Shown: positions 30,747 through 40,026, counted from the stretch's first letter. The stretch: 59,337 bases of DNA from Chlorobiaceae bacterium (GCA_012972835.1 JABDHK010000020.1:1-59337); one strand, 5' to 3'. The notes: generated from the sequence alone by a model not told the origin. Program-made: numbers and translations.

Positions 30747-31757
30747 ATGGCCCCCATGTTTGCAAACGATTATAATCAAACTATGCCCAGAGATATCGCT
30801 TCAACCAGTGCTGGTTTTGGCACCTATTCGCAGGAAGAGCTTTTTCGGCGAATAGGTGCGCTGAAAAAAGAGATGAACGCCCTTATTCTTGCCCACTACT
30901 ATACGGTTCCGGAAATACAGCAGGTTGCCGATATTGTCGGTGACAGTCTGGCACTCGCCCGGGCAGCTGAAAAAAATGATGCGGATGTGATTGTTTTTGC
31001 AGGGGTCTATTTTATGGCTGAAACTGCGAAAATCCTTAATCCCCAAAAACAGGTGCTGATGCCTGATGCCTATGCAGGGTGCCCTCTTGCCGACAGTTGT
31101 CCCGCTGATGAGTTCAGGAAATTCAAAGAGAGCTATCCAGATGCCATTGTTGTTACCTATATAAACTCGACGGCCGATATCAAAGCCTTGTCGGATATCA
31201 CCTGTACATCATCAAATGTCGAACAGATCATTCGTCAGATTCCCCCAGGGAAGCAGATTATTTTTGCTCCCGACAGAAACCTTGGAGGCTACATATCCAG
31301 AAAACTTCAGCGAGAGATGATTCTCTGGCAGGGCTGTTGCTATGTACACGATGCATTTTCAGAGATCTATATTCTCAAGGCGTGCCTTGACTATCCGGAT
31401 GCAGAGCTTATTGCTCATCCTGAATGCCAGGAGGAGGTGCTTCGTCATGCAGCCTTTATTGGTTCAACAAAGGCACTGCTCGACTATACCGTTGCAAGCA
31501 CAGCAGAGAAGTTTATAGTGGCAACAGAGCCGGGTATTCTCTATGAAATGCAGAAGCGTTCGCCACAAAAAACCTTTATTCCTGCACCAAGGGATCCTGA
31601 AAGTCCATTCAGTGTCTGTACGCAGATGAAGCAGAATACCCTTGAAAAGCTTTATCAATGCATGTTGAACCGCAAGCCGGAAATTGTCATTGACGAAACA
31701 CTTCGTCTTGCCTCATTGGGCTCCATTAAAAGAATGCTTGAAATGACACCCGGATGA
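30747..31757 (+). CDS. nadA: Quinolinate synthase A
   Basis: NadA condenses iminoaspartate (from NadB) with dihydroxyacetone phosphate to quinolinate, using a [4Fe-4S] cluster. The cluster cysteines are in GCPLADSC, AHPECQEEV and SVCTQMKQNTLEKL. ILAHYYTVPEIQQVADIVGD at the N-terminus is typical. The length of 336 suits the shorter NadA type. It is grouped with the GroES-like gene, while its partners nadB and nadE lie 13-15 kb upstream. Confidence 0.96.
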   Translation: MAPMFANDYNQTMPRDIASTSAGFGTYSQEELFRRIGALKKEMNALILAHYYTVPEIQQVADIVGDSLALARAAEKNDADVIVFAGVYFMAETAKILNPQKQVLMPDAYAGCPLADSCPADEFRKFKESYPDAIVVTYINSTADIKALSDITCTSSNVEQIIRQIPPGKQIIFAPDRNLGGYISRKLQREMILWQGCCYVHDAFSEIYILKACLDYPDAELIAHPECQEEVLRHAAFIGSTKALLDYTVASTAEKFIVATEPGILYEMQKRSPQKTFIPAPRDPESPFSVCTQMKQNTLEKLYQCMLNRKPEIVIDETLRLASLGSIKRMLEMTPG

Positions 31758-31816
31758 GTGGTGCCGAACTGCCAATACATGGCGCTTATTCTGTCACTAA
31801 AACGTAAGAGGAACTC

Positions 31817-32530
31817 ATGCGCAACCTGTCAAAAGGAATAGCTTCTCTCTCCATGATATTTTCGCTTGTGCTGACCTCAGCAGAGGCATACGCCTGGCAT
31901 GACAAAACCCATTTGGCAATTGCGGAGGCCGCAGGTTTTGAACTCTGGTACAGTGCTGCCGCGCCCGATGTTGCCAAGTCTAAAAGTGAATTCAGGCCGA
32001 TAGAGGAAAAAAACCACTACTTCAACAATAAGGCACAAAAAGAGGTTGATGCTGCAATGGTGCTTGCACAGGCATCTCGCTACAACAAGCTCGGTGATGA
32101 AGAGGGACATCTCTATGGAGCCATTATCGGTGCAGTGAGAGCCTACAAGGAAGAGAGTGTTACCGGTAAATATGCTGAATATCCACTGGTATTCTGTGCG
32201 CATTATGTTGGCGATCTCTCCATGCCTCTGCATAACACGGAGTATGACGATTTCAACAAACAGCGTCACAGCATCAATGACGGGATAATTGACGGGAGTG
32301 TAAGAAACAACATTGGCTATATACAGCGGAACATGAAGGAGATCACCATTGTGAACGAAACTGATCTCGCCGCTGAAATTGCAAAAGTTGCCAACGCTGC
32401 CCGCAAGCTCGGCATGAAAATAAGAAAAGAGAACAGAAATATGACTCAGGACGAGGCCTATAACCAGGTTACCCAGAGTGCCTCCCTCTTCAAAGCCATA
32501 CTGAAATATGTTGGCAAAAAACCCTACTGA
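31817..32530 (+). CDS. Secreted zinc-dependent phospholipase C / S1-P1 nuclease-like protein
   Basis: A signal peptide (about 1-26, ending SAEAYA) precedes a mature protein beginning with Trp (AWHDKTHLAIAEAA). In the zinc phospholipase C and S1/P1 nuclease superfamily the N-terminal Trp itself binds zinc. The other ligand block is AHYVGDLSMPLHNTEYDD, and EEGHLYGAIIGA is also typical. A periplasmic hydrolase of phosphodiesters is expected, but the substrate cannot be told. Its TGA overlaps the ATG of the pentapeptide-repeat gene. Confidence 0.8.
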   Translation: MRNLSKGIASLSMIFSLVLTSAEAYAWHDKTHLAIAEAAGFELWYSAAAPDVAKSKSEFRPIEEKNHYFNNKAQKEVDAAMVLAQASRYNKLGDEEGHLYGAIIGAVRAYKEESVTGKYAEYPLVFCAHYVGDLSMPLHNTEYDDFNKQRHSINDGIIDGSVRNNIGYIQRNMKEITIVNETDLAAEIAKVANAARKLGMKIRKENRNMTQDEAYNQVTQSASLFKAILKYVGKKPY

Positions 32531-33618
32531 TGGCTGAATCTGAACACCTGAGGATACTTAAAGAGGGGGTTGCATCATGGAACCGATGGCGTCAGGAGCA
32601 TGCGGATGTTCAGCCTGATCTGCACGACATCTCACTTGTCGCTTTGGATTTGCGTAGTGCAAACCTTGCCGGAGCCAATCTCAACGGCGCAAACCTGTCG
32701 AAGGCAAATCTTGCAGGGGCAAATTTCGCAGAAGCAGATTTACGCGGTGCTGACCTTCGCGGTGCAGATCTCAGCAAAGCAAACCTCACGGGAGTAAATT
32801 TCAGTCAAAGCACTATCGACAATTTCACTCTCTATCGTGATGTTCAAGGCTGCGATATTGGTGTTAACGGGCTCTACTCCCCCCTCACCGATTCTGCCGC
32901 TCTTCTGAGAATTGATCCACCCGGGAATTCCATGCAGGGAGCCAATGCAGATGCCGTCATCGAAAGTCTCCGTCATGCCCGCAAACTCCACACCTTCTCT
33001 CTTCTGCTTGCAGGGATTGCCATGCTCTTTATTGTCATCAAACCAAAAACCATTACGCTGCCCTACCTTGCCGGGTCGTTCAAATTTGATGATCTCAGCT
33101 ACTCTTTTCTTGCCACTTTTCTCTCCACCGTGCTTTTAAGCCAGGTCTCCTCCTTTATTGATTCAGCGCTTCAGGGAGCACACTACCTCAATGATCGCAG
33201 GTCGGCCATGCTGGTAGGCCACTTTCCCTGGCTGCTCTCCAAATATGAGAGTGAACCGGCAAACCGGCGGCAATCGAAGGTTATGCGTTTCTTCCTTGTT
33301 TTTCATCCGGTTGTCTATCTCTATTTTTTCATGAAATGGGATGTGCTTTTCAGCGGCAACTGGGAAGGTCTGATGCAGCATTACCAGGAGATGCCGGTTA
33401 TTTTCGGCGAGTATCTGCTTCCTCTCTTCTATATTATCCTCATCAAGCTCTGCATTTATATTTTCAAGCTTTCTGAAGGATTTCAGAAACCAATACTGTT
33501 TGATACGGAAACCGAACGTGGCCGCCACAGTGAGATGGAGCGACTTGCCGAAGCCGTTGAAAAACAGGCATCCCGAACAGCAGAACTTCTCGAACTCCTG
33601 CACAAAAGGGAAGGGTGA
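32530..33618 (+). CDS. Pentapeptide-repeat membrane protein
   Basis: About ten A(N/D)LxG-type pentapeptides (residues 42-95; for example ANLNGANLSKANLAGANF) form a quadrilateral beta-helix near the N-terminus. A spacer and a membrane domain with about four helices follow (near 155-180, 190-215, 255-280 and 295-320). The last 40 residues are a predicted coiled coil (EMERLAEAVEKQASRTAELL). Pentapeptide helices can mimic DNA or act as protein scaffolds; with a membrane anchor a scaffold is more likely. It is translationally coupled to the secreted hydrolase before it. Confidence 0.8.
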   Translation: MAESEHLRILKEGVASWNRWRQEHADVQPDLHDISLVALDLRSANLAGANLNGANLSKANLAGANFAEADLRGADLRGADLSKANLTGVNFSQSTIDNFTLYRDVQGCDIGVNGLYSPLTDSAALLRIDPPGNSMQGANADAVIESLRHARKLHTFSLLLAGIAMLFIVIKPKTITLPYLAGSFKFDDLSYSFLATFLSTVLLSQVSSFIDSALQGAHYLNDRRSAMLVGHFPWLLSKYESEPANRRQSKVMRFFLVFHPVVYLYFFMKWDVLFSGNWEGLMQHYQEMPVIFGEYLLPLFYIILIKLCIYIFKLSEGFQKPILFDTETERGRHSEMERLAEAVEKQASRTAELLELLHKREG

Positions 33619-33627
33619 AAAAAATAT

Positions 33628-33887
33628 ATGTTTGTCAACCTTCCCCTCAAGATTATCGGTCTTGGCCGTTATCTGCCCTCTCGCATTGTTCCCAGCTCCG
33701 AACTTGAGGGGATCTACGCTCTGCCAACCGGATGGGTGGAGCGGCGTAACGCAACGGTGTGGCAGCCTCATTACCTGCCACCTTATACCTGGCAGTCCTG
33801 TATGGCACTCTTCAGCGTGGGCAAAAAGCACTGCTTGTCGGCATTGGAGCAGGTATGTCGATTGGCGGGCTGGTCATGACCTATTGA
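33628..33887 (+). pseudogene. FabH-like ketoacyl-ACP synthase III remnant, middle deleted
   Basis: The first 40 codons (LKIIGLGRYLPSRIVPSSEL, then GWVERRN) are the N-terminus of a KAS III-like enzyme. From about 33750 another frame reads NGVAASLPATLYLAVLYGTL, then KALLVGIGAGMSIGGLVMTY and a stop. That is the C-terminal end of the same family, including the Asn of the catalytic triad. About 250 codons, with the active-site Cys and His, are missing between them and the frames do not match. An 83-residue ORF starting at 33628 is still open across the junction, but it should be non-functional. Confidence 0.8.
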
Positions 33888-33981
33888 CATTCTGCTGTAT
33901 TCTACGTATAAAACGCATTGTAGGGTATGTAAAAAAACTATATTTTACAGCTGTTTTAATAACATAAACGGAGAGTGAGAT

Positions 33982-34248
33982 ATGGATGAAATGTTAGCGA
34001 TCATCAAACTTTTTGCGGGCCCTTTTGTCCCGGTCGGTTACATGGAGTGCAATGGTCAGACGCTTTCAATCATGAGTAATCAGGCCTTGTTCAGTTTATT
34101 AGGCGTAAATTTCGGTGGAGATGGTGTTCATAATTTTCAGCTTCCGGATTTGCGTCCAATGGATGGGCAGGGTAACAGGCGCCCATGGAATGCCAACGAG
34201 GCTCGATCAATTATCTGCGTACAAGGCATCTATCCATCGCACGATTAA
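33982..34248 (+). CDS. Mini tail-collar domain protein
   Basis: An 88-residue protein matching the phage tail collar domain found in tail fibres and microcystin-dependent-protein-like families: FAGPFVPVGYMECNGQTLSI, ALFSLLGVNFGGDGVHNFQL and PDLRPMDGQGN. These family members are usually 150-200 residues and occur in tandem. Here a single short one stands alone with no phage structural gene nearby. The start ATG at 33982 has GGAGAGTGAG upstream, so it is probably expressed. Confidence 0.78.
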   Translation: MDEMLAIIKLFAGPFVPVGYMECNGQTLSIMSNQALFSLLGVNFGGDGVHNFQLPDLRPMDGQGNRRPWNANEARSIICVQGIYPSHD

Positions 34249-34298
34249 TTGCATATTGATTTTTTTTATAGGAACATGAACAGATACTCAACCGGAAA

Positions 34299-35016
34299 TT
34301 GAAGACCAATCACACTATAATTCACGGCGACAGCAGACAGATGAACCTTTTTACCTGACAGCTCGGTGCATCTGGTCATTACCTCACCGCCCTACTGGCA
34401 GCTCAAGGACTACGGAACGGAGGAGCAGATCGGCTTTCACGAGAGTTACGAAAGCTATATCAACAACCTGTACCTGGTTTGGAGCGAATGCGAGAGGGTG
34501 CTGCATCCTGGCTGCCGACTCTGCATTAATATCGGTGACCAGTTTGCCCGTTCGGTTTACTATGGCAGGTACAAGGTTATTCCGATCCGGATGGAGATCA
34601 TCAAGTTTTGTGAGATTATAGGGTTCGACTATATGGGCGCGGTGATCTGGCAGAAGGTCACCACAACCAATACCACCGGTGGCGCTTCGATCATGGGAAG
34701 CTTTCCCTATCCCCGGAACGGCATTCTCAAGCTTGATTACGAGTTCATTCTCATTTTTAAAAAACAAGGTGATGCTCCAAAACCCACAAAAGAGCAAAAA
34801 GAGTGTTCAGCCATGCCCACAGAAGAGTGGAATACCTACTTCTCGGGTCACTGGAACTTTGCTGGGGCAAAATAAGAGGGGCACCTTGCCATGTTTCCCG
34901 AAGAGCTTCCCCATCGACTTATCAAAATGTTCGCTTTCCGGAACGATACGGTGCTCGATCCCTTCATGGGAAGTGGGACAACCTCACTTGCGGCAAAGAA
35001 TCTCGGACGCAACTCG
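34299..35016 (+). pseudogene. Broken N4/N6 DNA methyltransferase (beta class)
   Basis: The parts of one methyltransferase are present in order. From TTG 34299 comes KTNHTIIHGDSRQMNLF, then a one-base frameshift near 34353. The continued frame has SVHLVITSPPYWQLKDYG (motif IV, SPPY) and WNTYFSGHWNFAGAK. A TAA at 34873-34875 stands where CAA would be expected. The same frame then goes on with GHLAMFPEELPHRLI and DTVLDPFMGSGTT (motif I) and is cut off after GRNS. With a frameshift, a nonsense codon and a lost C-terminus it should be inactive. The partner restriction gene is absent. Confidence 0.85.
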
Positions 35017-35103
35017 GCCTGCTTTTTTCCCTCGTATCAAGCTCACAAAACTGACAGGAATTGTGTATTTTTCTTCTGCTTGAAAATTATTCACAGAGTG
35101 AGG

Positions 35104-35901
35104 ATGAGTTTTATTTTGATGCAGCAAGAAGCCGATGCGTTACTTGCGATGGAAAAGCATTATACAGGGGCTGAAAGGTTCACCTTTCCAAGCCTTGGTG
35201 GAGCATTGCGAATTTCTTTGCATTCGGAGGCCATGCGTGAAGAATTTAACCTTGATATTACCCGTGGTCGTATTGAGTTGAAAAAAAATACATTTCAACT
35301 TCGGGCACAAAGGGCCATTGTTCTTGCGCGCATTGACATTGGAGGAGCACCACACAGAAATACAGATGGAGAGGAGATGCTTAAAACCACTCTGGCTGGT
35401 TTTGGTGTGCAGCTTGATAATGATCAGTTGATTGTTCATACAACGCCCGAAAATTTTTCGCTTAAAAAGCACACCATCATTCAGGCTATGCTGGCGGTAA
35501 ACGACCTTTTTTATCTTGCATCGCCATTCGTTGCAAGCCTTTTTGTCGAAGATGTAACCAATTGGTTTGAGCGGTCGGATATTCGATATACTCCTAAGAT
35601 CAAATTTACAGGCAAAAGCGGTTATGACCACATGTTCGATTTTGTGATACCCAAATCAAGAAAACAGCCTGAACGGCTTGTTCAGGCAATAGCAAACCCG
35701 AGGAAGGAATCCGCAGAAGCACTTGTTTTTAAATGGGTTGACACAAAAGAGACCAGATCATCCGACTCCCGGCTTTACGTATTTCTCAATGATACAGGAT
35801 CCATCGTAGCATCATCGGTAGTTGATGCTTTGAGAAATTACAATCTGAAACCTCTTTTTTGGTCAGAGAGAGAAAGCTATCGGGATGATTTGGCAGCATA
35901 G
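35104..35901 (+). CDS. DUF6978-DUF1829 chimeric protein
   Basis: The first about 90 residues (QQEADALLAMEKHY, REEFNLDITRGRIEL, IDIGGAPHRNTDGEE) match what I know of the DUF6978 family. From about residue 93 the sequence changes to the DUF1828/DUF1829 type: TTLAGFGVQL, KHTIIQAMLAVNDLFYLASP, IRYTPKIKFTGKSGYDHMFD and a LDDLAA-like end. The frame is open. It looks like an in-frame fusion of two neighbouring genes by deletion, losing the DUF6978 C-terminus and the DUF1828 start. Both families are of unknown function and turn up beside TA and defence genes. I set the start at 35104; the frame upstream belongs to the broken methyltransferase. Confidence 0.7.
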   Translation: MSFILMQQEADALLAMEKHYTGAERFTFPSLGGALRISLHSEAMREEFNLDITRGRIELKKNTFQLRAQRAIVLARIDIGGAPHRNTDGEEMLKTTLAGFGVQLDNDQLIVHTTPENFSLKKHTIIQAMLAVNDLFYLASPFVASLFVEDVTNWFERSDIRYTPKIKFTGKSGYDHMFDFVIPKSRKQPERLVQAIANPRKESAEALVFKWVDTKETRSSDSRLYVFLNDTGSIVASSVVDALRNYNLKPLFWSERESYRDDLAA

Positions 35902-36008
35902 TGATAACGATGAAAAGAGGCTCAGGTAGGGCGCGCTGCATCATGGATAGGAAAACCTTGTATCCATTTCGCAAAATGGGAGGATGTACACGGAGCAGAA
36001 GGTGTTTG

Positions 36009-36212
36009 ATGTTGTGTAGAGCAAATCCTCAGATTATAGAAAAAGTGGGGAAAAAAGAGTTTGTTGTTTTGCCCTATGAAGAATATCAGGCAATAGAAGA
36101 GCGGATGGAAGATTATATGGATCTGATTGATCTACGGGAAGCAAAAGCAGAAGGACAGGGTCAACCATCTGTACCCCTTGATGATGTGATCAAGGAGCTA
36201 AAGAACGGCTGA
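36009..36212 (+). CDS. Phd/YefM-like antitoxin, probably 5'-disrupted
   Basis: A 67-residue reading with the Phd features NPQIIEKVGKKEFVVLPYEE and an acidic C-terminal helix (PLDDVIKELKNG) of the toxin-binding type. A second start at 35984 would give MYTEQKVFDVV and then a stop; one inserted base there separates it from the RANPQIIEK frame. The natural N-terminus may therefore be frameshifted. No RelE/Doc-type toxin follows in the next 360 bp. It could be an orphan antitoxin or a simple repressor. Confidence 0.6.
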   Translation: MLCRANPQIIEKVGKKEFVVLPYEEYQAIEERMEDYMDLIDLREAKAEGQGQPSVPLDDVIKELKNG

Positions 36213-36576
36213 TATGCTTGTCTTTGGAGAGTGGCAAACTCGCCGCAGAGATAGCAGGCGACCTCCACTTAGGCTGATGGTTCAGTGAAGCGGAAAAAGC
36301 TTGGGCGGAACCGGAGTTTGACGTCCGGGCCGGGGTTGCCGGTAGTGAAAAAAAAGGTATGGACTTACAATTTCTCCCATGATGGAGGACAATAAATCTG
36401 CTCATTTTGAAGCAAAAATATTCTTTTTTCTTCATTGCCGGATATTCTCATGAGGTTATATTGTTGCATATAGCAACGGGTAACCGATAATAAACTATAA
36501 AATTTTTTGAAAGGGTAACTCTATAATAAAAAAAGGGTTGCCTTTCGCATTCCATATTTGACCCCGGAGAGTTCTC
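36213..36576. other. Spacer upstream of nrdJ
   Basis: A 364-bp stretch. The first 150 bp are GC-richer and hold fragments that read as protein on both strands without a continuous gene; I do not recognise them. The last 110 bp are AT-rich and should contain the nrdJ promoter. A TTGCAT-16 bp-GATAAT pair near 36463-36490 is a weak candidate. There is a small GTTGC/GCAAC dyad and a direct repeat GGGTAAC. No cobalamin riboswitch element is seen. Confidence 0.45.
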
Positions 36577-39500
36577 ATGAAAATTTCCCGTCTGTTCACC
36601 AGTCCCGGTGAAAATGTTTACGATCGTTTTGAATACACAACCCGCACCTCTGTTCTGCGCAATCCTGACGGCTCGAAGGTCTTTGAAATGACCGATATTG
36701 AAGTGCCGAAGCAGTGGTCGCAGGTTGCTGCCGATATTCTTGCCCAGAAGTATTTCCGGAAAACAGGGATACCGCAGCGTGATGAAAACGGCAATGTTGT
36801 CATCGACAGTGAGGGTAATCCGGTTACCGGTAGTGAACACTCCATTAAAGAAGTTGTTCATCGTATGGCTGGCTGCTGGAGGGAGTGGGGTGAAAAAAAC
36901 CGTTATTTCGATTCGCCAGATGATGCCGAGGCTTTTTACGATGAGGTAGCCTTCATGATTCTCAGGCAGATGGGTGCTCCCAATTCGCCACAGTGGTTCA
37001 ATACGGGATTGAATTTTGCCTACGGCACCACCGGCCCGGCCCAGGGACATTTTTATGTTGAGCAGGAGAGCGGGGAAGTAAGAGAGTCGGAGGATGCCTA
37101 TTCACGACCCCAGGCTCATGCCTGTTTTATCCAGTCTGTCAGCGATGATCTTGTCAACGAAGGCGGTATTTTTGATCTCGCTATCCGCGAGGCCAGGGTG
37201 TTTAAATTTGGCAGTGGTTCAGGGACTAATTACTCCAACCTTCGTTCTGGCGGGGAAAAGCTGAGTGGTGGAGGAAGTTCTTCGGGTCTGATGAGCTTTC
37301 TGAAAATTTTTGATTCAGCAGCGGGGGCAATAAAATCCGGTGGCACAACACGGCGTGCTGCAAAAATGGTGATTGTCGATATTGATCATCCGGATGTGGA
37401 AAAATTTATAGAGTGGAAAGCGAAGGAAGAGGACAAGGTGGCTTCGCTTGTGGCTGGTTCAAGAATCTGTTCCCGTTTTCTCCAGGCAATTGTTGAAGAG
37501 GCTCTTGCCAATGGTGTTGACCGCAAGGCAAACCCCCGGCTTAATCGCCTGATTCAGAATGCGCTCAGCCGGGCTGTACCTATGAGCTATATCGTCCGTG
37601 TGCTTGCCCTTGTTGAGCAGGGTTATACAACGCTTGATTTTGATGAGTACAACTCCAATTACGAGTCGGAGGCTTATCACACCGTTGGAGGCCAGAACTC
37701 CAATAATACTGTCCGGGTGACCAACGAGTTCATGAAGGCAGTTGAAAACAACGATCTCTGGTCGTTCAATGAGCGTACAACCGGCAAGAGTGTTCGGAGT
37801 GTCAAAGCGCGTGACCTGTGGGAGAAAATTCTGCTCAGTGCATGGAAATGTGCCGATCCTGGCCTGCAGTTCGATACCACCATCAACGAATGGCATACCT
37901 GCCCGGAGAGTGGGCGTATCAATGCAAGCAATCCCTGTTCAGAGTACATGTTTCTTGACGATACAGCATGTAATCTGGCCAGCCTTAATCTGATCCATTT
38001 TATTGACGAGGCAACTGGCCGGATAAAAGTAAGGGAGCTGCAGCATGCATCCAATCTCTGGACCATCGTGCTTGAAATTTCAGTGCTGATGGCCCATTTC
38101 CCCTCAAAAGAGATTGCCCGCCTGAGTTATGAGTTCAGAACGCTCGGTCTCGGCTTTGCAAATCTTGGTACGGTGCTGATGGTACTCGGCATTCCATACG
38201 ATTCACCGAGGGCGCTTGCCCTTGCCGGCGCAATCTCTGCATTGATGACCGGTCAGGCCTATTTGACCTCCGCTGAGATGGCTCACGATCTTGGCACCTT
38301 TGCCGGTTACAGTGCCAACTCCAAAGATATGCTGCGTGTGATCCGCAACCACCGCAGAGCTGCCCGGAACATGTCTGAAGAGGAGTATGAAGGACTCTCG
38401 GTTAAACCGCGCGGTATTGATGCCGAATATTGCTCCAGGGAGCTTTTTGATGCAGCAGGAAAGGTTTGGGACGAAGCGCTTCAGAAAGGCAAGAAATATG
38501 GCTTTCGTAATGCCCAGGTCAGTGTAATTGCTCCTACCGGCACTATCGGCCTGGTTATGGATTGCGACACCACCGGTATCGAGCCTGAGTTTGCCATTGT
38601 TAAATTTAAAAAACTTGCCGGTGGAGGCTATTTCAAGATAGTCAACCAGTCGGTGCATAAAGCCCTTGAACGCCTCGGATACACCGATACACAGATTGAC
38701 GATATCGAACACTACTGCAAAGGGCACGGAACACTTGCAGGATCACCCTCCATCAACCGCCAATGGCTTAAGAGCCGTGGCTTTACCGACGACAAGATCG
38801 AAGTGGTTGAGTCACAGCTTGAAACTGTTTTTGATATTCGATTTGCCTTCAACAAATGGATTCTCGGCGAAGATTTCTGTGCAGCACTTGGTTTCACAGA
38901 CGAGCAGCTCAATGACCCCGATTTTGATATGCTTCAGGCTCTTGGGGCTACTGAGCAGGATGCCGAGCTGGCCAATGACTACGTCTGTGGTACCATGACT
39001 ATCGAGGGAGCGCCCCATCTGAAGCTTGAACATCTGCTGGTTTTTGACTGTGCCAGCAGGTGTGGCAAAAAAGGAGTTCGCTATATCAAGCACATGGCGC
39101 ATGTCCGCATGATGTCAGCGGTACAGCCCTTTATTTCAGGTGCGATATCCAAAACGGTCAATATGCCGGGAACCGCCACGACCGTTGAAATCGGCGAGGT
39201 CTATCAGTCGGCCTGGCAGCACATGGTCAAGGCCGTTACAGTCTACCGCGATGGCTCAAAGCTCTCCCAGCCACTCAACATTTCGAGCTATCAGGATCTT
39301 GACGAGGTCATCATGCTTGGAACAGAGGAGAACCTTGATGAAACGAAGGGCCCCCGGGAAATTCAGGAGCGCATTGTCGAGCGGGTTTACCACCGTTCAG
39401 AACGTCGTCATCTGCCGAAGCGGAGGAAAGGCTATATCCGTGAAGCCCACGTAGGTGGCCACAAGGTCTTTCTCAGAACAGGGGAGTACGATGATGGCTC

Positions 39501-40026
39501 TCTCGGCGAAGTCTTTATCGATATGTACAAGGAGGGCGCCTCATTCAAAGGGCTCTTGAACTGCTTTGCCGTGCTTGCCTCCAAGGCTTTGCAATACGGC
39601 ATGCCACTCGAAGAGCTGGTCGACAGCTTCACCTTTACCCGCTTTGAGCCTGCCGGTACGGTTCAGGGACACAACGCCATAAAAAATTCCACATCTATTC
39701 TTGATTACGTATTCCGTTCTATCGGCTACGACTATCTTGGCCGCAAGGATTTTGTCCATGTCAAAGCGGTTGACGAGTTGATGGATGGGGATATCGATGG
39801 AAAGCAGAAAAGCAACGGTGCAGCAGAACATATCCCGGTTGCAGAGCCAGCACTGGTCGTTCACGCTGAATCCACGCACTCTTCACCTCGCCAGAGCCAG
39901 GCCTATCAGGCTAAAGTCCAGGGCTATACCGGCGAACAGTGTGAAAACTGCGGCTCCATGCGTGTCAAGCAGAATGGCACCTGCAAAGTGTGCGAAGATT
40001 GCGGCATGACAACCGGCTGCTCTTAA
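36577..40026 (+). CDS. nrdJ: Adenosylcobalamin-dependent ribonucleoside-diphosphate reductase
   Basis: Class II reductase making deoxyribonucleotides independently of oxygen, with B12 as radical source. Conserved features are HACFIQSVSDD (first redox Cys), FGSGSGTNYSNLR and the NPCSEYMFLDDTACNLASLN active-site loop. VSVIAPTGTIGLVMDCDTTG comes next, and then the TSCPD-like region with VFIDMYKEGASFKGLLNCFA. The C-terminus ends in a four-cysteine zinc ribbon (CENCGSMRVKQNGTCKVCED). At 1149 residues it is of the long NrdJ type, and I see no intein. It stands as a core gene between two accessory stretches. Confidence 0.96.
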   Translation: MKISRLFTSPGENVYDRFEYTTRTSVLRNPDGSKVFEMTDIEVPKQWSQVAADILAQKYFRKTGIPQRDENGNVVIDSEGNPVTGSEHSIKEVVHRMAGCWREWGEKNRYFDSPDDAEAFYDEVAFMILRQMGAPNSPQWFNTGLNFAYGTTGPAQGHFYVEQESGEVRESEDAYSRPQAHACFIQSVSDDLVNEGGIFDLAIREARVFKFGSGSGTNYSNLRSGGEKLSGGGSSSGLMSFLKIFDSAAGAIKSGGTTRRAAKMVIVDIDHPDVEKFIEWKAKEEDKVASLVAGSRICSRFLQAIVEEALANGVDRKANPRLNRLIQNALSRAVPMSYIVRVLALVEQGYTTLDFDEYNSNYESEAYHTVGGQNSNNTVRVTNEFMKAVENNDLWSFNERTTGKSVRSVKARDLWEKILLSAWKCADPGLQFDTTINEWHTCPESGRINASNPCSEYMFLDDTACNLASLNLIHFIDEATGRIKVRELQHASNLWTIVLEISVLMAHFPSKEIARLSYEFRTLGLGFANLGTVLMVLGIPYDSPRALALAGAISALMTGQAYLTSAEMAHDLGTFAGYSANSKDMLRVIRNHRRAARNMSEEEYEGLSVKPRGIDAEYCSRELFDAAGKVWDEALQKGKKYGFRNAQVSVIAPTGTIGLVMDCDTTGIEPEFAIVKFKKLAGGGYFKIVNQSVHKALERLGYTDTQIDDIEHYCKGHGTLAGSPSINRQWLKSRGFTDDKIEVVESQLETVFDIRFAFNKWILGEDFCAALGFTDEQLNDPDFDMLQALGATEQDAELANDYVCGTMTIEGAPHLKLEHLLVFDCASRCGKKGVRYIKHMAHVRMMSAVQPFISGAISKTVNMPGTATTVEIGEVYQSAWQHMVKAVTVYRDGSKLSQPLNISSYQDLDEVIMLGTEENLDETKGPREIQERIVERVYHRSERRHLPKRRKGYIREAHVGGHKVFLRTGEYDDGSLGEVFIDMYKEGASFKGLLNCFAVLASKALQYGMPLEELVDSFTFTRFEPAGTVQGHNAIKNSTSILDYVFRSIGYDYLGRKDFVHVKAVDELMDGDIDGKQKSNGAAEHIPVAEPALVVHAESTHSSPRQSQAYQAKVQGYTGEQCENCGSMRVKQNGTCKVCEDCGMTTGCS

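Noticed and set aside
36190-36435. Ser-rich 81-codon minus-strand frame in the spacer before nrdJ
   Set aside because: It overlaps the Phd-like gene end, has low complexity and no recognisable family or ribosome site.
36400-36576. Cobalamin riboswitch upstream of the B12-dependent nrdJ
   Set aside because: I see no B12-box-like sequence or the expected long structured leader; the spacer is short and AT-rich.
36577-40026. Intein in the long nrdJ
   Set aside because: Reductase blocks follow without a large gap and no intein splice blocks (His-Asn end, DOD motifs) are visible. The length is that of normal long class II enzymes.
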